DNA of 64,000 nucleotides from NCBI RefSeq assembly GCF_003003265.1, contig NZ_PVTL01000005.1:186001-250000 (forward strand). Reading direction: 5' to 3'. The translations under genes were made by a program, and so were the position numbers. The notes under the pieces were generated by a model, which made no database searches, was not told the origin of the DNA, and was given only the letters and a program-made list of their open reading frames with translations. Numbering within the stretch: the stretch's first letter is position 1; each line of letters opens with the position of its first letter. Source of the DNA: Glaciihabitans tibetensis (GTDB lineage Bacteria > Actinomycetota > Actinomycetes > Actinomycetales > Microbacteriaceae). Of this stretch, positions 23,750 to 32,307 are shown one piece after another.

Positions 23750-24001
23750 GTGGATCTTGGACCGTACTCTTCCTACCGGCTGCCGCCGACGATTCGGGCT
23801 GCATTCGGCGTCGAGACCGCACAGGAGCTCGCGGACCAGCTTGGTTTGACGGGCACGCTCACTGCACAGGTTGCGCGTGAAGCCGAGCGCGCATACAACG
23901 GGTACAGAGCTGGTGACCCATCCGCCGTGAGCGCATTCCTCAAGGCCCATACGGGGATGGACGACCAAGCGGTCGCCACAACACTGAGCAAGTTACCGTA
24001 G
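23750..24001 (+). CDS. Small hypothetical protein
   Basis: An 83-residue soluble protein starting at GTG 23750 with GGAG five bases upstream. The sequence 'FGVETAQELADQLGLTGTLTAQVAREAERAYNGYRAGDPSAVSAFLKAHTGMDDQAVATTL' predicts three or four helices. Codon bias is normal for the window. I do not recognise the family. It stands alone between two oppositely oriented genes. Confidence 0.6.
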   Translation: MDLGPYSSYRLPPTIRAAFGVETAQELADQLGLTGTLTAQVAREAERAYNGYRAGDPSAVSAFLKAHTGMDDQAVATTLSKLP

Positions 24002-24134
24002 GCCTGGCGCGTTGCCCGGGCCTGCATCACGCTCTTCGCGCGGCGACCAATCGCGTGGTCCGGGCTCGCGCCAGAAATGCTCCAAACGTGCCGAGCGTGA
24101 CCGAAGACCAGGTCGGTACTACCCGGTTTCCCTG

Positions 24135-24356
24135 CTACTCGGAGTCGCGGAGGTCTATGTCTTCCCCGGCGAGCTCGTTGTCGAGCAGCTCGGGCTCCGC
24201 CTCCAGGGGCTCTGATCCGGCGGGCCCGGCGTAATTGCCGTTGTCCACGACCGTCTCGCCCGCCACCGCGTCGTTGGTCACGGTCTGCTTGCTGGCAGCA
24301 GGATCCGTCAGGGGGTCACCGGCGTTCTCGGGCGTAGTTGCACTGGTGTCAGTCAT
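24135..24356 (-). CDS. Small acidic hypothetical protein
   Basis: A 73-residue, strongly acidic, probably unstructured protein beginning MTDTSATTPENAG and ending in an acidic patch with EDIDLRDSE. GGCTGGAAAT lies just before ATG 24356. No family recognised. It is divergent from zwf; the 133 bases between its stop and the preceding gene hold nothing assignable. Confidence 0.5.
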   Translation of the reverse strand: MTDTSATTPENAGDPLTDPAASKQTVTNDAVAGETVVDNGNYAGPAGSEPLEAEPELLDNELAGEDIDLRDSE

Positions 24357-24515
24357 ATTTCCAGCCTGCCACACGCGAAACGCGAGCGGTCGATCGGCCA
24401 ACTCTCGCGCAGGAGACTTACAGAGTCACTCGATTCGCGGGCAACCTCGAGTGAGCTTGCTGAACATACGCACGGCGTTCGCTCCGCGGCTTCGTCGTGC
24501 GACTAGGTTCGAACA

Positions 24516-25883
24516 ATGGCTGCACACCGTAAAACCTTGGTAATTTTCGGCGCAGGTGGAGACCTGAGTACCCGCTTGCTTCTTCCCGGGCTCGGTCAGC
24601 TTCTCGCGGCTGACCGGGACATCGAGCTCGAGCTGATCGGTGCGAGCAACGCGACGATCTCCACGGAGGCGTGGCAGGACATGCTCCGCACGGCCTTCGC
24701 AAAGGGTGGCGCGGATCCAGCGACGACTGAACCCGTGGTCGCACGAAGCCGCTACCTAGTCGCCGATGCCACGAGCGCAGACGATCTGCGCCAGATCCTC
24801 GGCGAATGCGCGACCCCGCCCGCCCTGTACTTCGCGCTTCCGCCGGCCGTGACCGAGGCGAGCTGCCGCGCGCTTGACACCATCGAGCTCCCCGAGGGCA
24901 CCTCCCTCGCCCTGGAGAAGCCATTTGGCACCGACCTGGCAAGCGCGGTTGCGCTCAACCGGCTCGTCTCGCGCCTTGTGCCTGAGTCGAGGGTTCACCG
25001 CGTCGACCACTTCCTCGGCAAGTCCACTGTGTTGAACCTGCTTGGCCTTCGCTTCGCGAACCGCATCTTCGAGCAAAACTGGAACGCAGAAAACGTCGAG
25101 AAGATTGAGATCAGCTACGACGAAAAGCTCGGCCTGGAGAGTCGCGCCGGGTACTACGACAAGGCGGGCGCGCTTGTCGACATGATCCAAAGCCACCTGC
25201 TGCTGGTGCTCGCCCTCACCACCATGGAACCGCCGTCGACCCTCGACTCCGACGATCTACGCGGATCGATGGCACAGGCGCTCCGCGCGACTCACCTATG
25301 GACCGGAGACCCGCACCTCGTCGCTCGCCGTGCGCGCTACACCGCCGGAACAATCGACGGTCGCGACCTACCCGCCTACGCGGACGAAGCGGGCGTCAAC
25401 CCGAAGCTCAACACCGAGACCCTCGCCGAGATCACCCTCACGGTAGACAACTGGCGGTGGGCCGGGGTTCCTATTGTTTTGCGCTCGGGAAAGGCCCTCG
25501 ATGACACCCGCAAGGACATCGTGGTCACCTTTAAACCCGTGCCCCATCTGCCCACGGGGCTCACCGGCGCCACGGCACCCACGCGGCTGCACATCGCGCT
25601 CGACCCGAACGGGATGAAGCTCGACATCAACGTCAACGGCGAGGGCGATCCTTTCACCCTCGAGACGGTTTCACTCGAGACCGACCTCAGTGCCGGACAG
25701 CTTGACGCCTACGGCGAGGTCCTTGCGGGCATCCTCACGAGTGACCCGTCGATTTCAGTGCGAGGGGACGTCGCCGAGGAATGTTGGCGGATCATCACCC
25801 CGATACTCGAGGCGTGGAAAAACGGTGACGTGCCGCTCGACGAGTACCCGGCAGGCAGCGCGGGCCCGTCGCACTGGCGCTGA
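24516..25883 (+). CDS. zwf: Glucose-6-phosphate dehydrogenase
   Basis: A 455-residue NAD(P)-dependent glucose-6-phosphate dehydrogenase, the first enzyme of the oxidative pentose phosphate pathway. The dinucleotide motif reads GAGGDLSTR near the N-terminus instead of the usual GASGDL. The substrate-site signature is RVDHFLGK (usual RIDHYLGK), with the His and Lys in place. 'LEKPFGTDL' and 'WRWAGVPIVLRSGK' also match. The protein is about 50 residues shorter than typical Zwf and is somewhat divergent, so it may be a second, variant paralogue. TAGGTT six bases before ATG 24516 suggests a leaderless mRNA. Confidence 0.9.
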   Translation: MAAHRKTLVIFGAGGDLSTRLLLPGLGQLLAADRDIELELIGASNATISTEAWQDMLRTAFAKGGADPATTEPVVARSRYLVADATSADDLRQILGECATPPALYFALPPAVTEASCRALDTIELPEGTSLALEKPFGTDLASAVALNRLVSRLVPESRVHRVDHFLGKSTVLNLLGLRFANRIFEQNWNAENVEKIEISYDEKLGLESRAGYYDKAGALVDMIQSHLLLVLALTTMEPPSTLDSDDLRGSMAQALRATHLWTGDPHLVARRARYTAGTIDGRDLPAYADEAGVNPKLNTETLAEITLTVDNWRWAGVPIVLRSGKALDDTRKDIVVTFKPVPHLPTGLTGATAPTRLHIALDPNGMKLDINVNGEGDPFTLETVSLETDLSAGQLDAYGEVLAGILTSDPSISVRGDVAEECWRIITPILEAWKNGDVPLDEYPAGSAGPSHWR

Positions 25884-26078
25884 GGCGCAACGTCGATTGC
25901 GCGCGACCGTCACATCGCTCGACGGGGAATTTGTGCCTCCCGCTGAAACGTCGTGAGGACACGACAAAACGGCGAGAGCAAGACCGAATGATGTCAAATC
26001 GCCCGCATGTCCCTAAGGTGAGACAAGATCCGCACACGCGGACTGACGCACCATTCCGATGCAACCCGGGGAACACAC

Positions 26079-26534
26079 ATGACTGACTCAAATCAACTAG
26101 GTCGTCCGACAGCAGCGTTTGTCGGCGCGTCGTGGTTCATCTTGGTACTAGGCACCGCCGTGTACATGATCGGGTTGTCGAACGCGGACATGGAGCTCAA
26201 CGAGCAGGGCTATTACCTGACGGTGTTCCTCTTTGGCCTGTTCGCCGCCGTTTCTCTGCAGAAAGCTGTCCGGGATCGAGCTGAGAACATCCCCGTCACC
26301 GGGCTTTATATCGGCATCGCCTGGTTCTCGCTGCTGGCATCGCTGACTCTGCTGGCGGTCGGGCTCTGGAATGCCGGCATGCTCCTGTCGGAGAAAGGCT
26401 TTTACGGCGTCAGTTTCGCAATGTCGCTGTTCGCGGTGATCGCGGTTCAGAAAAACGTGCGGGATTTGGCTGCCTGGAATGCAGCGCATCCGGGGTATCA
26501 GCAGAGAGACAGCAGCAAAGTCTCTGGCGACTAA
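26079..26534 (+). CDS. YiaA/YiaB-type inner membrane protein
   Basis: A 151-residue protein with two copies of the YiaAB two-helix domain: 'SWFILVLGTAVYMIGLSNADMELNEQGYYLTVFLFGLF' and 'AWFSLLASLTLLAVGLWNAGMLLSEKGFYGVSFAMSLF'. Each is followed by 'AVSLQKAVRD' or 'AVIAVQKNVRD'. Function unknown in the family. GGGGAA precedes ATG 26079. A GTCGTG/CACGAC hairpin lies upstream at 25950-25965. Confidence 0.88.
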   Translation: MTDSNQLGRPTAAFVGASWFILVLGTAVYMIGLSNADMELNEQGYYLTVFLFGLFAAVSLQKAVRDRAENIPVTGLYIGIAWFSLLASLTLLAVGLWNAGMLLSEKGFYGVSFAMSLFAVIAVQKNVRDLAAWNAAHPGYQQRDSSKVSGD

Positions 26535-26594
26535 GCCCCGAGAGGAACCGCATTCGGTCGATGGAAGAACCCCGATGTTCCGGCGCTCAATGAG

Positions 26595-26665
26595 AGCGAG
26601 CGACGGGAATCGAACCCGCACTACCTGCTTGGGAAGCAGGAGTTCTGCCATTGAACTACGCTCGC
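26595..26665 (-). tRNA. tRNA-Gly (anticodon CCC)
   Basis: A 71-base cloverleaf on the minus strand. Acceptor arms GCGAGCG (complement of 26659-26665) and CGCTCGC (complement of 26596-26602) pair fully; the anticodon stem CCTGC/GCAGG encloses loop TTCCCAA, giving anticodon CCC. The T-arm GCGGG-TTCGATT-CCCGT is present. CCA is not encoded. Confidence 0.96.
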
Positions 26666-26719
26666 GTGGCTGCCTGAGGCAACGAACCCATGTTACCCGG
26701 CTCCGGTAGTCTCGACGCC

Positions 26720-27328
26720 ATGCTTCTCAGTGATCGGGACATCAAGTCCGAACTTGCTTCCGGCCGCATCGGACTCGACCCGCTCGACCTTGCGATGGTC
26801 CAGCCGTCCAGTGTCGACGTGCGTCTCGACCAATTCTTCCGGCTGTTCGACAACCACAAATACCCCTTCATCGACCCGGCGGAGGACCAGCCCGATCTCA
26901 CCCGCCTGGTCGAGGCGAAACCGGGGGAGCCGTTCATCCTTCACCCGGGCGAGTTTGTGCTCGGGTCCACCTATGAGCGGGTCACCCTGCCCGATGACAT
27001 CGCAGCCCGACTCGAGGGCAAGAGCTCGCTCGGACGCCTCGGACTGCTCACGCACTCCACCGCGGGCTTTGTTGATCCCGGGTTCTCCGGGCACGTGACG
27101 CTCGAGCTGAGCAACGTCGCGACGCTGCCGATCAAGCTGTGGCCCGGCATGAAGATCGGACAGCTCTGCTTTATGCGCCTGACCTCGCCGACCGAGCAGC
27201 CTTACGGATCGAGCGCCTACTCCTCGCGCTACCAGGGGCAGCGCGGACCGACGGCCTCCCGCTCGCACCTGAACTTTCACCGCACCGAAATTGCCCGCGT
27301 CGACCTCGACGCCGCGCCTGTCGAGTAA
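26720..27328 (+). CDS. dcd: dCTP deaminase, probably the dUMP-forming type
   Basis: A 202-residue trimeric enzyme that deaminates dCTP. The motifs '[23 protein letters not shown]' and 'TLELSN' (catalytic Glu), with '[12 protein letters not shown]' at the C-terminus, match closely the actinobacterial bifunctional dCTP deaminase:dUTPase known from Mycobacterium, which yields dUMP directly. Start ATG 26720 lies seven bases after TAGTCT (26707-26712), a leaderless arrangement; a longer frame from 26690 is not conserved. A 27-base repeat starts on its last codons and runs toward idi. Confidence 0.95.
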   Translation: MLLSDRDIKSELASGRIGLDPLDLAMVQPSSVDVRLDQFFRLFDNHKYPFIDPAEDQPDLTRLVEAKPGEPFILHPGEFVLGSTYERVTLPDDIAARLEGKSSLGRLGLLTHSTAGFVDPGFSGHVTLELSNVATLPIKLWPGMKIGQLCFMRLTSPTEQPYGSSAYSSRYQGQRGPTASRSHLNFHRTEIARVDLDAAPVE

Positions 27329-27400
27329 TCCGGGCCTGCCAGGCCGGTCGAGTACGTCGGGCCAGCCGCCCCGGCCGAGTAAACGCGGCTAGTCGGGCCA
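27320..27400. repeat. 27-bp repeat spanning the dcd and idi stop codons
   Basis: Three imperfect units (27320-27346, 27347-27373, 27374 to about 27400) share G(T/C)CGAGTA and a GGGCC core. The first contains the dcd stop. In the dcd frame the sequence past the stop again reads PVE and then PAE-stop. The idi stop on the other strand (27389) lies in the last unit. Confidence 0.75.
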
Positions 27401-27910
27401 GCGGCTGAGCTGCCAGCCGAGCCAGGGACTAAACGCATAGGGGGCGGATGCTGCGGCCGCCCGCAACTGCTCCGGCTCGACCCACGCGAACTCTGCTACT
27501 TCGCTGGGGTTTGGCTCAGGGACATCCACCGTAATTGCGCGGTAAACGGGGCAGATCTCGTTCTCGACAATGCCGCTGGCGTCGATGGCGCGGTAGCGGA
27601 AATCCGGGATGACAAGCTGAAGATCCGTCACGGTGATGCCCAATTCGAGCTGGGCGCGACGGGCAATCGCCGCCTCCTGGGTCTCGCCGGGGGCGGGGTG
27701 GCCGCAGAACGAGTTGGTCCACACTCCGGGCCAGGTCAGCTTCGACAGTGCACGCCTGGTGACCAGCAGCTGTCCGTCCGGGTTGTAGACGTGGCAGGAA
27801 AATGCCAGATGAAGCGCGGTGTCCTCGGTGTGGACGGCAATCTTGTCGGCGACGCCGATCGCGGAGCCGGCGTCGTCAACCAGGACGACTTGCTCAGGTA
27901 AATGTGTCAT
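27389..27910 (-). CDS. idi: Isopentenyl-diphosphate delta-isomerase, type I
   Basis: A 173-residue Nudix-fold enzyme that interconverts IPP and DMAPP, supplying the allylic primer for carotenoid synthesis. The active-site Cys is in WTNSFCGHP, the second catalytic region is ENEICPVY, and the Nudix-like helix reads 'ETQEAAIARRAQLELGI'. Start ATG 27910 begins MTHLPEQVVLVDD. It is divergent from crtE with only 21 bases between start codons, so its promoter must overlap the start of crtE and vice versa. Confidence 0.95.
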   Translation of the reverse strand: MTHLPEQVVLVDDAGSAIGVADKIAVHTEDTALHLAFSCHVYNPDGQLLVTRRALSKLTWPGVWTNSFCGHPAPGETQEAAIARRAQLELGITVTDLQLVIPDFRYRAIDASGIVENEICPVYRAITVDVPEPNPSEVAEFAWVEPEQLRAAAASAPYAFSPWLGWQLSRWPD

Positions 27911-27919
27911 GGGTCGCGG

Positions 27920-27931
27920 TAGTCTGCCTAG
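27920..27931 (+). promoter_or_regulatory. Predicted -10 of a leaderless crtE transcript
   Basis: TAGTCT (27920-27925) stands six bases before GTG 27932. The same spacing is seen at dcd and several other genes here, pointing to transcription starting at the start codon. Confidence 0.5.
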
Positions 27932-29002
27932 GTGAATGGTTCTGGCCTTCGAACGGTCGCCCAGCAGAGGCAAGCCCAGGTCGATGGCGTTCTGAATCGA
28001 TTCTTTAGCCTAGCCAAGAACCGGGCGGCGGCGTTCGGCCCCGAGTATGTGCAGCTGTGGGAATCGCTCGAAGAGAACACCAACGGCGGCAAACGGTTTC
28101 GCCCGCGCATGGTGTTCGCGGCCTACGAGGCGCTCGGGGGAACAGATCTCGAGGCGGCGGCCTACGTCGGCGGCGCGTTTGAGCTTCTGCACACGGCCCT
28201 GATCGTGCACGATGACGTCATCGATCACGATTTCGTGCGCCGTGGCATCCCGAACATTTCCGGCGCCTTTCGCAACCGGGCACTGGACGCCGGCGCGAGT
28301 AACGAGGTGGCCGAGCACAACGGAGTTTCGGCGGCCGTCATCGCCGGAGACCTCGCCCTGTTCAACGCCTACCGCCTCATCGACCGCAGCGGGGTGGGAG
28401 ATGCCGTGCGCGGACGCCTTCTTGAGGTGATGGATGACGCGTTGTTCGCCAGTGCGGCCGGCGAGCTGATCGACGTCGAGTTTTCTATCGCTGCCGACAT
28501 GCCGCGCGTCGACGACATCCTCACGATGGAGCGCCTCAAAACCGCGGTCTACTCCTTCGAGTGCCCGCTGCGCGCGGGCGCGATCCTGGCCGGCGCCTCG
28601 GAGGACGTCGTGACCACCCTCGGCGACTTCGGCCGCGAGATCGGCATCGCATACCAAATCGTGGACGACCTGCTCGGCGTGTTCGGCGAGGCGGCGGAGA
28701 CCGGCAAGACCACCATCGGCGACCTGCGCGAGGGTAAGAGAACCGTGCTCGTCGCCTACGCCACCAGCACGGCAGAATGGCCCACGATTGCGCCCCTGAT
28801 CGGCAAATCCGATCTCACCGAAGATGAGGCCGCCGCCGTGCGCGAACTGTTTATTTCGAGTGGAGCGCGGTCGTTCGCGCAGGGACTCGCCCGCTACTAC
28901 GCCAACCGGGCGCTGGCGAGGCTGGCAGAACCGCACATCCCTCCGGCTCTCCGTGCAGAGCTGCATCCGGTCGCCGACGCCGTTCTTGGACGGGTCAAGT
29001 GA
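27932..29002 (+). CDS. crtE: Polyprenyl diphosphate synthase (GGPP synthase)
   Basis: A 356-residue trans-isoprenyl diphosphate synthase making geranylgeranyl diphosphate from IPP and an allylic primer. The first Asp-rich motif is HDDVIDHD and the second is QIVDDLLGVFGE, both intact; 'KRFRPRMVFAAYEALGG' binds IPP. First gene of the crt operon. Its TGA overlaps the GTG of crtB. Confidence 0.94.
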   Translation: MNGSGLRTVAQQRQAQVDGVLNRFFSLAKNRAAAFGPEYVQLWESLEENTNGGKRFRPRMVFAAYEALGGTDLEAAAYVGGAFELLHTALIVHDDVIDHDFVRRGIPNISGAFRNRALDAGASNEVAEHNGVSAAVIAGDLALFNAYRLIDRSGVGDAVRGRLLEVMDDALFASAAGELIDVEFSIAADMPRVDDILTMERLKTAVYSFECPLRAGAILAGASEDVVTTLGDFGREIGIAYQIVDDLLGVFGEAAETGKTTIGDLREGKRTVLVAYATSTAEWPTIAPLIGKSDLTEDEAAAVRELFISSGARSFAQGLARYYANRALARLAEPHIPPALRAELHPVADAVLGRVK

Positions 29003-29865
29003 CCCGTCTCGCGCTCTACGACCGGGTGGCAGAAGAGACCGCCAGCATCGTCATCCGCCGCTACTCCACCTCCTTCGGTCTCGCCGCACGCCTGCTCGAA
29101 ACGGGTGTGCGCCAGCATGTCGAGAACATCTACGCGCTGGTGCGGGTGGCAGACGAAATCGTCGACGGACCCGCGATGGAAGCCGGACTCGACGCCGTTG
29201 GGGCCTCTCGCGCACTGAACGAGCTCGAACGCGAGACCGAATTGGCGATGGAGAGCGGCTTCAGCGCCAACCTCGTGGTGCACGCCTTCGCACTCACCGC
29301 CCGCGAGACCGGGTTTGGCAGCGAGCTGACCACACCGTTTTTCGAGTCGATGCGCACCGACCTGAGCGCGACCGTGCACGACCAGGAGAGCTTCGACCGC
29401 TACGTCTACGGCTCGGCCGAGGTCGTGGGGCTGATGTGCCTGCGTACTTTCTTGCATGGTCGGGATGTCTCGGCGCCCGATCGGGAACGCTTCGAGGTCG
29501 GCGCCCGCAGCCTCGGCGCCGCGTTCCAGAAGGTCAACTTTCTGCGCGACCTCGCCGCCGACTTCGAGGCGCTCGGACGCAGCTACTTCCCCGGGATCCG
29601 CGTGGAATCCTTCAGCGAGGCTGACAAGATCCGGTTGCTCGACGACATCGACGCCGACCTGAGGGTGTCGGCGGCCGTGATCCCCGACCTGCCCGCGGGC
29701 AGCCGCCGGGCAGTCGCCCTCGCGCAGGGATTGTTCGCGGAGCTCGCGGCGCGGCTGCGCGCCACACCCTCCGACAAACTCGTGGCGGCGCGCATCCGCG
29801 TTCCCAATCCCGTCAAACTACGCATAGCGGCCGCCGCCGCCATCGGAAGGACACCCCGAGCATGA
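28999..29865 (+). CDS. crtB: Phytoene synthase
   Basis: A 288-residue squalene/phytoene synthase joining two GGPP molecules to 15-cis-phytoene. The first Asp-rich motif is in 'ALVRVADEIVDGP' and the second in 'FQKVNFLRDLAADFEALGRSYFP'. The start is GTG 28999, four-base overlap with crtE. The crtI start overlaps its end (ATGA). The length is usual for actinobacterial CrtB. Confidence 0.95.
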   Translation: MTRLALYDRVAEETASIVIRRYSTSFGLAARLLETGVRQHVENIYALVRVADEIVDGPAMEAGLDAVGASRALNELERETELAMESGFSANLVVHAFALTARETGFGSELTTPFFESMRTDLSATVHDQESFDRYVYGSAEVVGLMCLRTFLHGRDVSAPDRERFEVGARSLGAAFQKVNFLRDLAADFEALGRSYFPGIRVESFSEADKIRLLDDIDADLRVSAAVIPDLPAGSRRAVALAQGLFAELAARLRATPSDKLVAARIRVPNPVKLRIAAAAAIGRTPRA

Positions 29866-31622
29866 GTACCGCGCCCGCACGCATCCCAACAGAGAGTCCT
29901 GCTGGATCCCGTCACGTTGTGGTGATCGGTGGAGGCATCAGCGGACTCGCCTCCGCCGCGCTGCTGGCCCGCGACGGCTACCGGGTCACCGTGCTCGAAG
30001 CCAACGACGAGCTCGGCGGCAGGGCAGGAAGCTGGGAGCGCGACGGCTTCCGCTTCGACACCGGCCCGTCCTGGTACCTGATGCCCGAGGTGTTCGACCA
30101 CTTCTACAAGCTGCTGGGAACCAGCTCGGATGAGCAGCTGTCGCTGGTAACCCTCGATCCCGGTTACCGGGTGTATTTCGAGGGCGAGGAGCAGCCGCTC
30201 GACATCGCTGCGTCCCGCGAGGGCAACATCGCACTGTTCGAGAGTGTCGAAAAGGGCGCAGGCGCCAAGCTCGATGCGTATCTCGACTCGGCGGAAGACA
30301 CCTATGACATCGCGAAGAAGCGATTCCTCTACACAACGTTCGAGGACTTCCGGCCGCTGGTCACCCGCGACGTGCTCGCGCGCGGCGCAAAGCTGGGTCG
30401 CCTGCTGCTGGAGCCCCTGGCAACTCTGGCCGCGCGCACGGTGTCGGACGACCGGCTGCAGAAAGTGCTCGGCTACCCCGCGGTCTTCCTCGGCTCCTCG
30501 CCGTACATCACCCCGAGCCTGTACCACCTGATGAGCCACCTCGACCTGAGCGACGGTGTGCTGTACCCGATGGGCGGCTTCACCCGCGTTATCTCGTCGA
30601 TCGCCGATCTCGCTCGTGCCGAGGGAGTGGAGATCCGCACGGGCGCCGCCGTGCGCCGCATCCTCGTGGAGAACGGCGCGACCGTGGGTGTCGAGTACAC
30701 CGACGGAGCGGGCACGCTGCAGCGCGTTGAATCCGACCTGGTGGTCTCCGCCGCCGACCTGCACCACACCGAAACGGCCATGCTCGAGCCCGCGCACCAG
30801 ACCTACCCCGAACGCTTCTGGGAGAAGAGCACCGCCGGGCCCGGCGGCCTGCTGTTGTACCTGGGTGTCACCGGCGAGGTGCCCGAACTCGAGCACCACA
30901 CGCTGATGTTCACCAGGGAATGGCAGCGCGGCTTCGAGGCGATCTTCGGCAAAAACACCAGTGTGCCCACGCCCGCTTCGCTGTACGTGTGCAAGCCGAG
31001 CGTTGTGGACCCCGCCACCGCTCCGGAGGGGTCAACCAACCTTTTCGTGTTGGTGCCGATCCCGTCAGATCCGACCATCGGCCGCGGTGACGTTGACGGC
31101 GACGGCGACGCGCGCATCGAGGCGCTCGCCGACCACGTCATCACCCAGATCGCGACCTGGGCGAACATTCCCGACCTGGCCGAACGCATCACGGTGCGAC
31201 GCACGGTCGGTCCCCGTAACTTCGTCGAGGAACTCAACTCCTGGAAGGGCACGCTGCTGGGCCCCGCACACACCCTGAAGCAGAGTGCATTCTTCCGCGC
31301 CGGCAACGTCAGCAAGAAGGTCCGCGGCCTGTACTACGCCGGCGGATCCAGCATCCCCGGCATTGGCCTGCCGATGTGCCTGATCAGCGCCGAGATTCTC
31401 GTCAAACGGCTTCGCGGGGACACCAGCACCGGCCCGCTCGCCGAGCCGCTGCGCGCCACTGCGTCCCGTGTCTCGCCGAAGGCTGCCGCGTCAAGCGCTG
31501 CTGTTGCACAGGCTGCGCCGGCCAAGGCTTCAGCGCCGGCCAAGGCCTCTGCGCCAGCCAAGGCCTCTGCGCCGGCCGAGGCTTCAGGGTCGACGCGCAA
31601 ACCGGCGCCCGCGGCGGACTGA
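29862..31622 (+). CDS. crtI: Phytoene desaturase
   Basis: A 586-residue FAD-dependent desaturase converting phytoene to lycopene. The dinucleotide motif is VVVIGGGISGLASAALLARDGY, in which the FAD Rossmann glycine pattern is complete, followed by 'VLEANDELGGRAGSW'. The C-terminal FAD motif 'LYYAGGSSIPGIGLPMCLISAEIL' is intact. The core ends near residue 525; the rest is an Ala/Pro/Lys tail made of four APAKAS-type hexapeptides coded by an exact 18-base repeat. Such a tail is not needed for activity and is unusual for the family. Confidence 0.95.
   Translation: MSTAPARIPTESPAGSRHVVVIGGGISGLASAALLARDGYRVTVLEANDELGGRAGSWERDGFRFDTGPSWYLMPEVFDHFYKLLGTSSDEQLSLVTLDPGYRVYFEGEEQPLDIAASREGNIALFESVEKGAGAKLDAYLDSAEDTYDIAKKRFLYTTFEDFRPLVTRDVLARGAKLGRLLLEPLATLAARTVSDDRLQKVLGYPAVFLGSSPYITPSLYHLMSHLDLSDGVLYPMGGFTRVISSIADLARAEGVEIRTGAAVRRILVENGATVGVEYTDGAGTLQRVESDLVVSAADLHHTETAMLEPAHQTYPERFWEKSTAGPGGLLLYLGVTGEVPELEHHTLMFTREWQRGFEAIFGKNTSVPTPASLYVCKPSVVDPATAPEGSTNLFVLVPIPSDPTIGRGDVDGDGDARIEALADHVITQIATWANIPDLAERITVRRTVGPRNFVEELNSWKGTLLGPAHTLKQSAFFRAGNVSKKVRGLYYAGGSSIPGIGLPMCLISAEILVKRLRGDTSTGPLAEPLRATASRVSPKAAASSAAVAQAAPAKASAPAKASAPAKASAPAEASGSTRKPAPAAD
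31515..31586 (+). repeat. 18-bp tandem repeat coding the CrtI tail
   Basis: Four in-frame units at 31515-31532, 31533-31550, 31551-31568 and 31569-31586 encode APAKAS three times and APAEAS once. DNA identity between units is higher than codon degeneracy requires, suggesting recent expansion. Confidence 0.9.
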
Positions 31623-31624
31623 CC

Positions 31625-32005
31625 ATGGGCCTGATCTACCTCGGCGCCCTCGCGATCTCCCTCACCGGCATGGTCGTGCTCGACCGGCGCTTCACCCTGT
31701 TCTTCTGGCAGGATGCCCGCCGCGCGAGTATCGTTCTGGCTGCCGGCGTCGTGTTCTTCCTCGTCTGGGACCTCTTCGGCATCGGCCTGGGCATCTTCTT
31801 CCGCGGCGAAACGTCCTTTATGACGGGCCTCCAGCTCGCGCCGGAGCTGCCCGTTGAGGAACTCTTTTTCCTCATCCTGCTCTGTTACCAAACGATGAAC
31901 GTGTTCGCCGCCGCCGTGCGTGTGGTGGATGCCGCGGGCCGACGTCGCGCTGCCCGAAACAACCCGACCACAGCACCGTCCCCGGTACGAAGCGACCTCC
32001 GATGA
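31625..32005 (+). CDS. crtYe: C50 carotenoid cyclase subunit (lycopene cyclase CrtYe type)
   Basis: A 126-residue membrane protein with three hydrophobic segments, one half of the heterodimeric carotenoid cyclase. The conserved acidic motif PELPVEELFFLILLCYQT is present. It acts with the next gene product to form the rings of the C50 carotenoid. From sequence alone I cannot tell epsilon (decaprenoxanthin) from gamma (sarcinaxanthin) cyclisation. ATG 31625 lies two bases after the crtI stop. Confidence 0.9.
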   Translation: MGLIYLGALAISLTGMVVLDRRFTLFFWQDARRASIVLAAGVVFFLVWDLFGIGLGIFFRGETSFMTGLQLAPELPVEELFFLILLCYQTMNVFAAAVRVVDAAGRRRAARNNPTTAPSPVRSDLR

Positions 32006-32307
32006 CCTACTGGGCGCTCAACGCGATTTTCCTCGGGGTGGTGGTTGTCATCGCTCTGGCGGCCGTGTTCTCCAGGCGCGCACCGTCGTGGCTGGCGGTG
32101 GCCCTGACGGCCGGGGTACTCCTCGTGATGACCGCGATCTTCGACAACATCATGATCAGCATCGGTTTGGTCGGGTACGACTCGTCCCTGATCAGTGGGG
32201 CATTTGTGGGCATCGCTCCGCTCGAGGACTTTGCTTACGCGGTTGCCGCCGTGATCCTCCTTCCATCGCTCTGGACACTGTTGGGGTCTCGCCGTGAACA
32301 CGCTTAA
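32002..32307 (+). CDS. crtYf: C50 carotenoid cyclase subunit (CrtYf type)
   Basis: A 101-residue membrane protein, second subunit of the heterodimeric cyclase, with the motif 'GIAPLEDFAYAVAAVILLP' carrying the conserved acidic pair. ATG 32002 overlaps the crtYe stop (ATGA). Its end overlaps crtEb by 14 bases, an unusually long overlap in this operon. Confidence 0.9.
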   Translation: MTYWALNAIFLGVVVVIALAAVFSRRAPSWLAVALTAGVLLVMTAIFDNIMISIGLVGYDSSLISGAFVGIAPLEDFAYAVAAVILLPSLWTLLGSRREHA

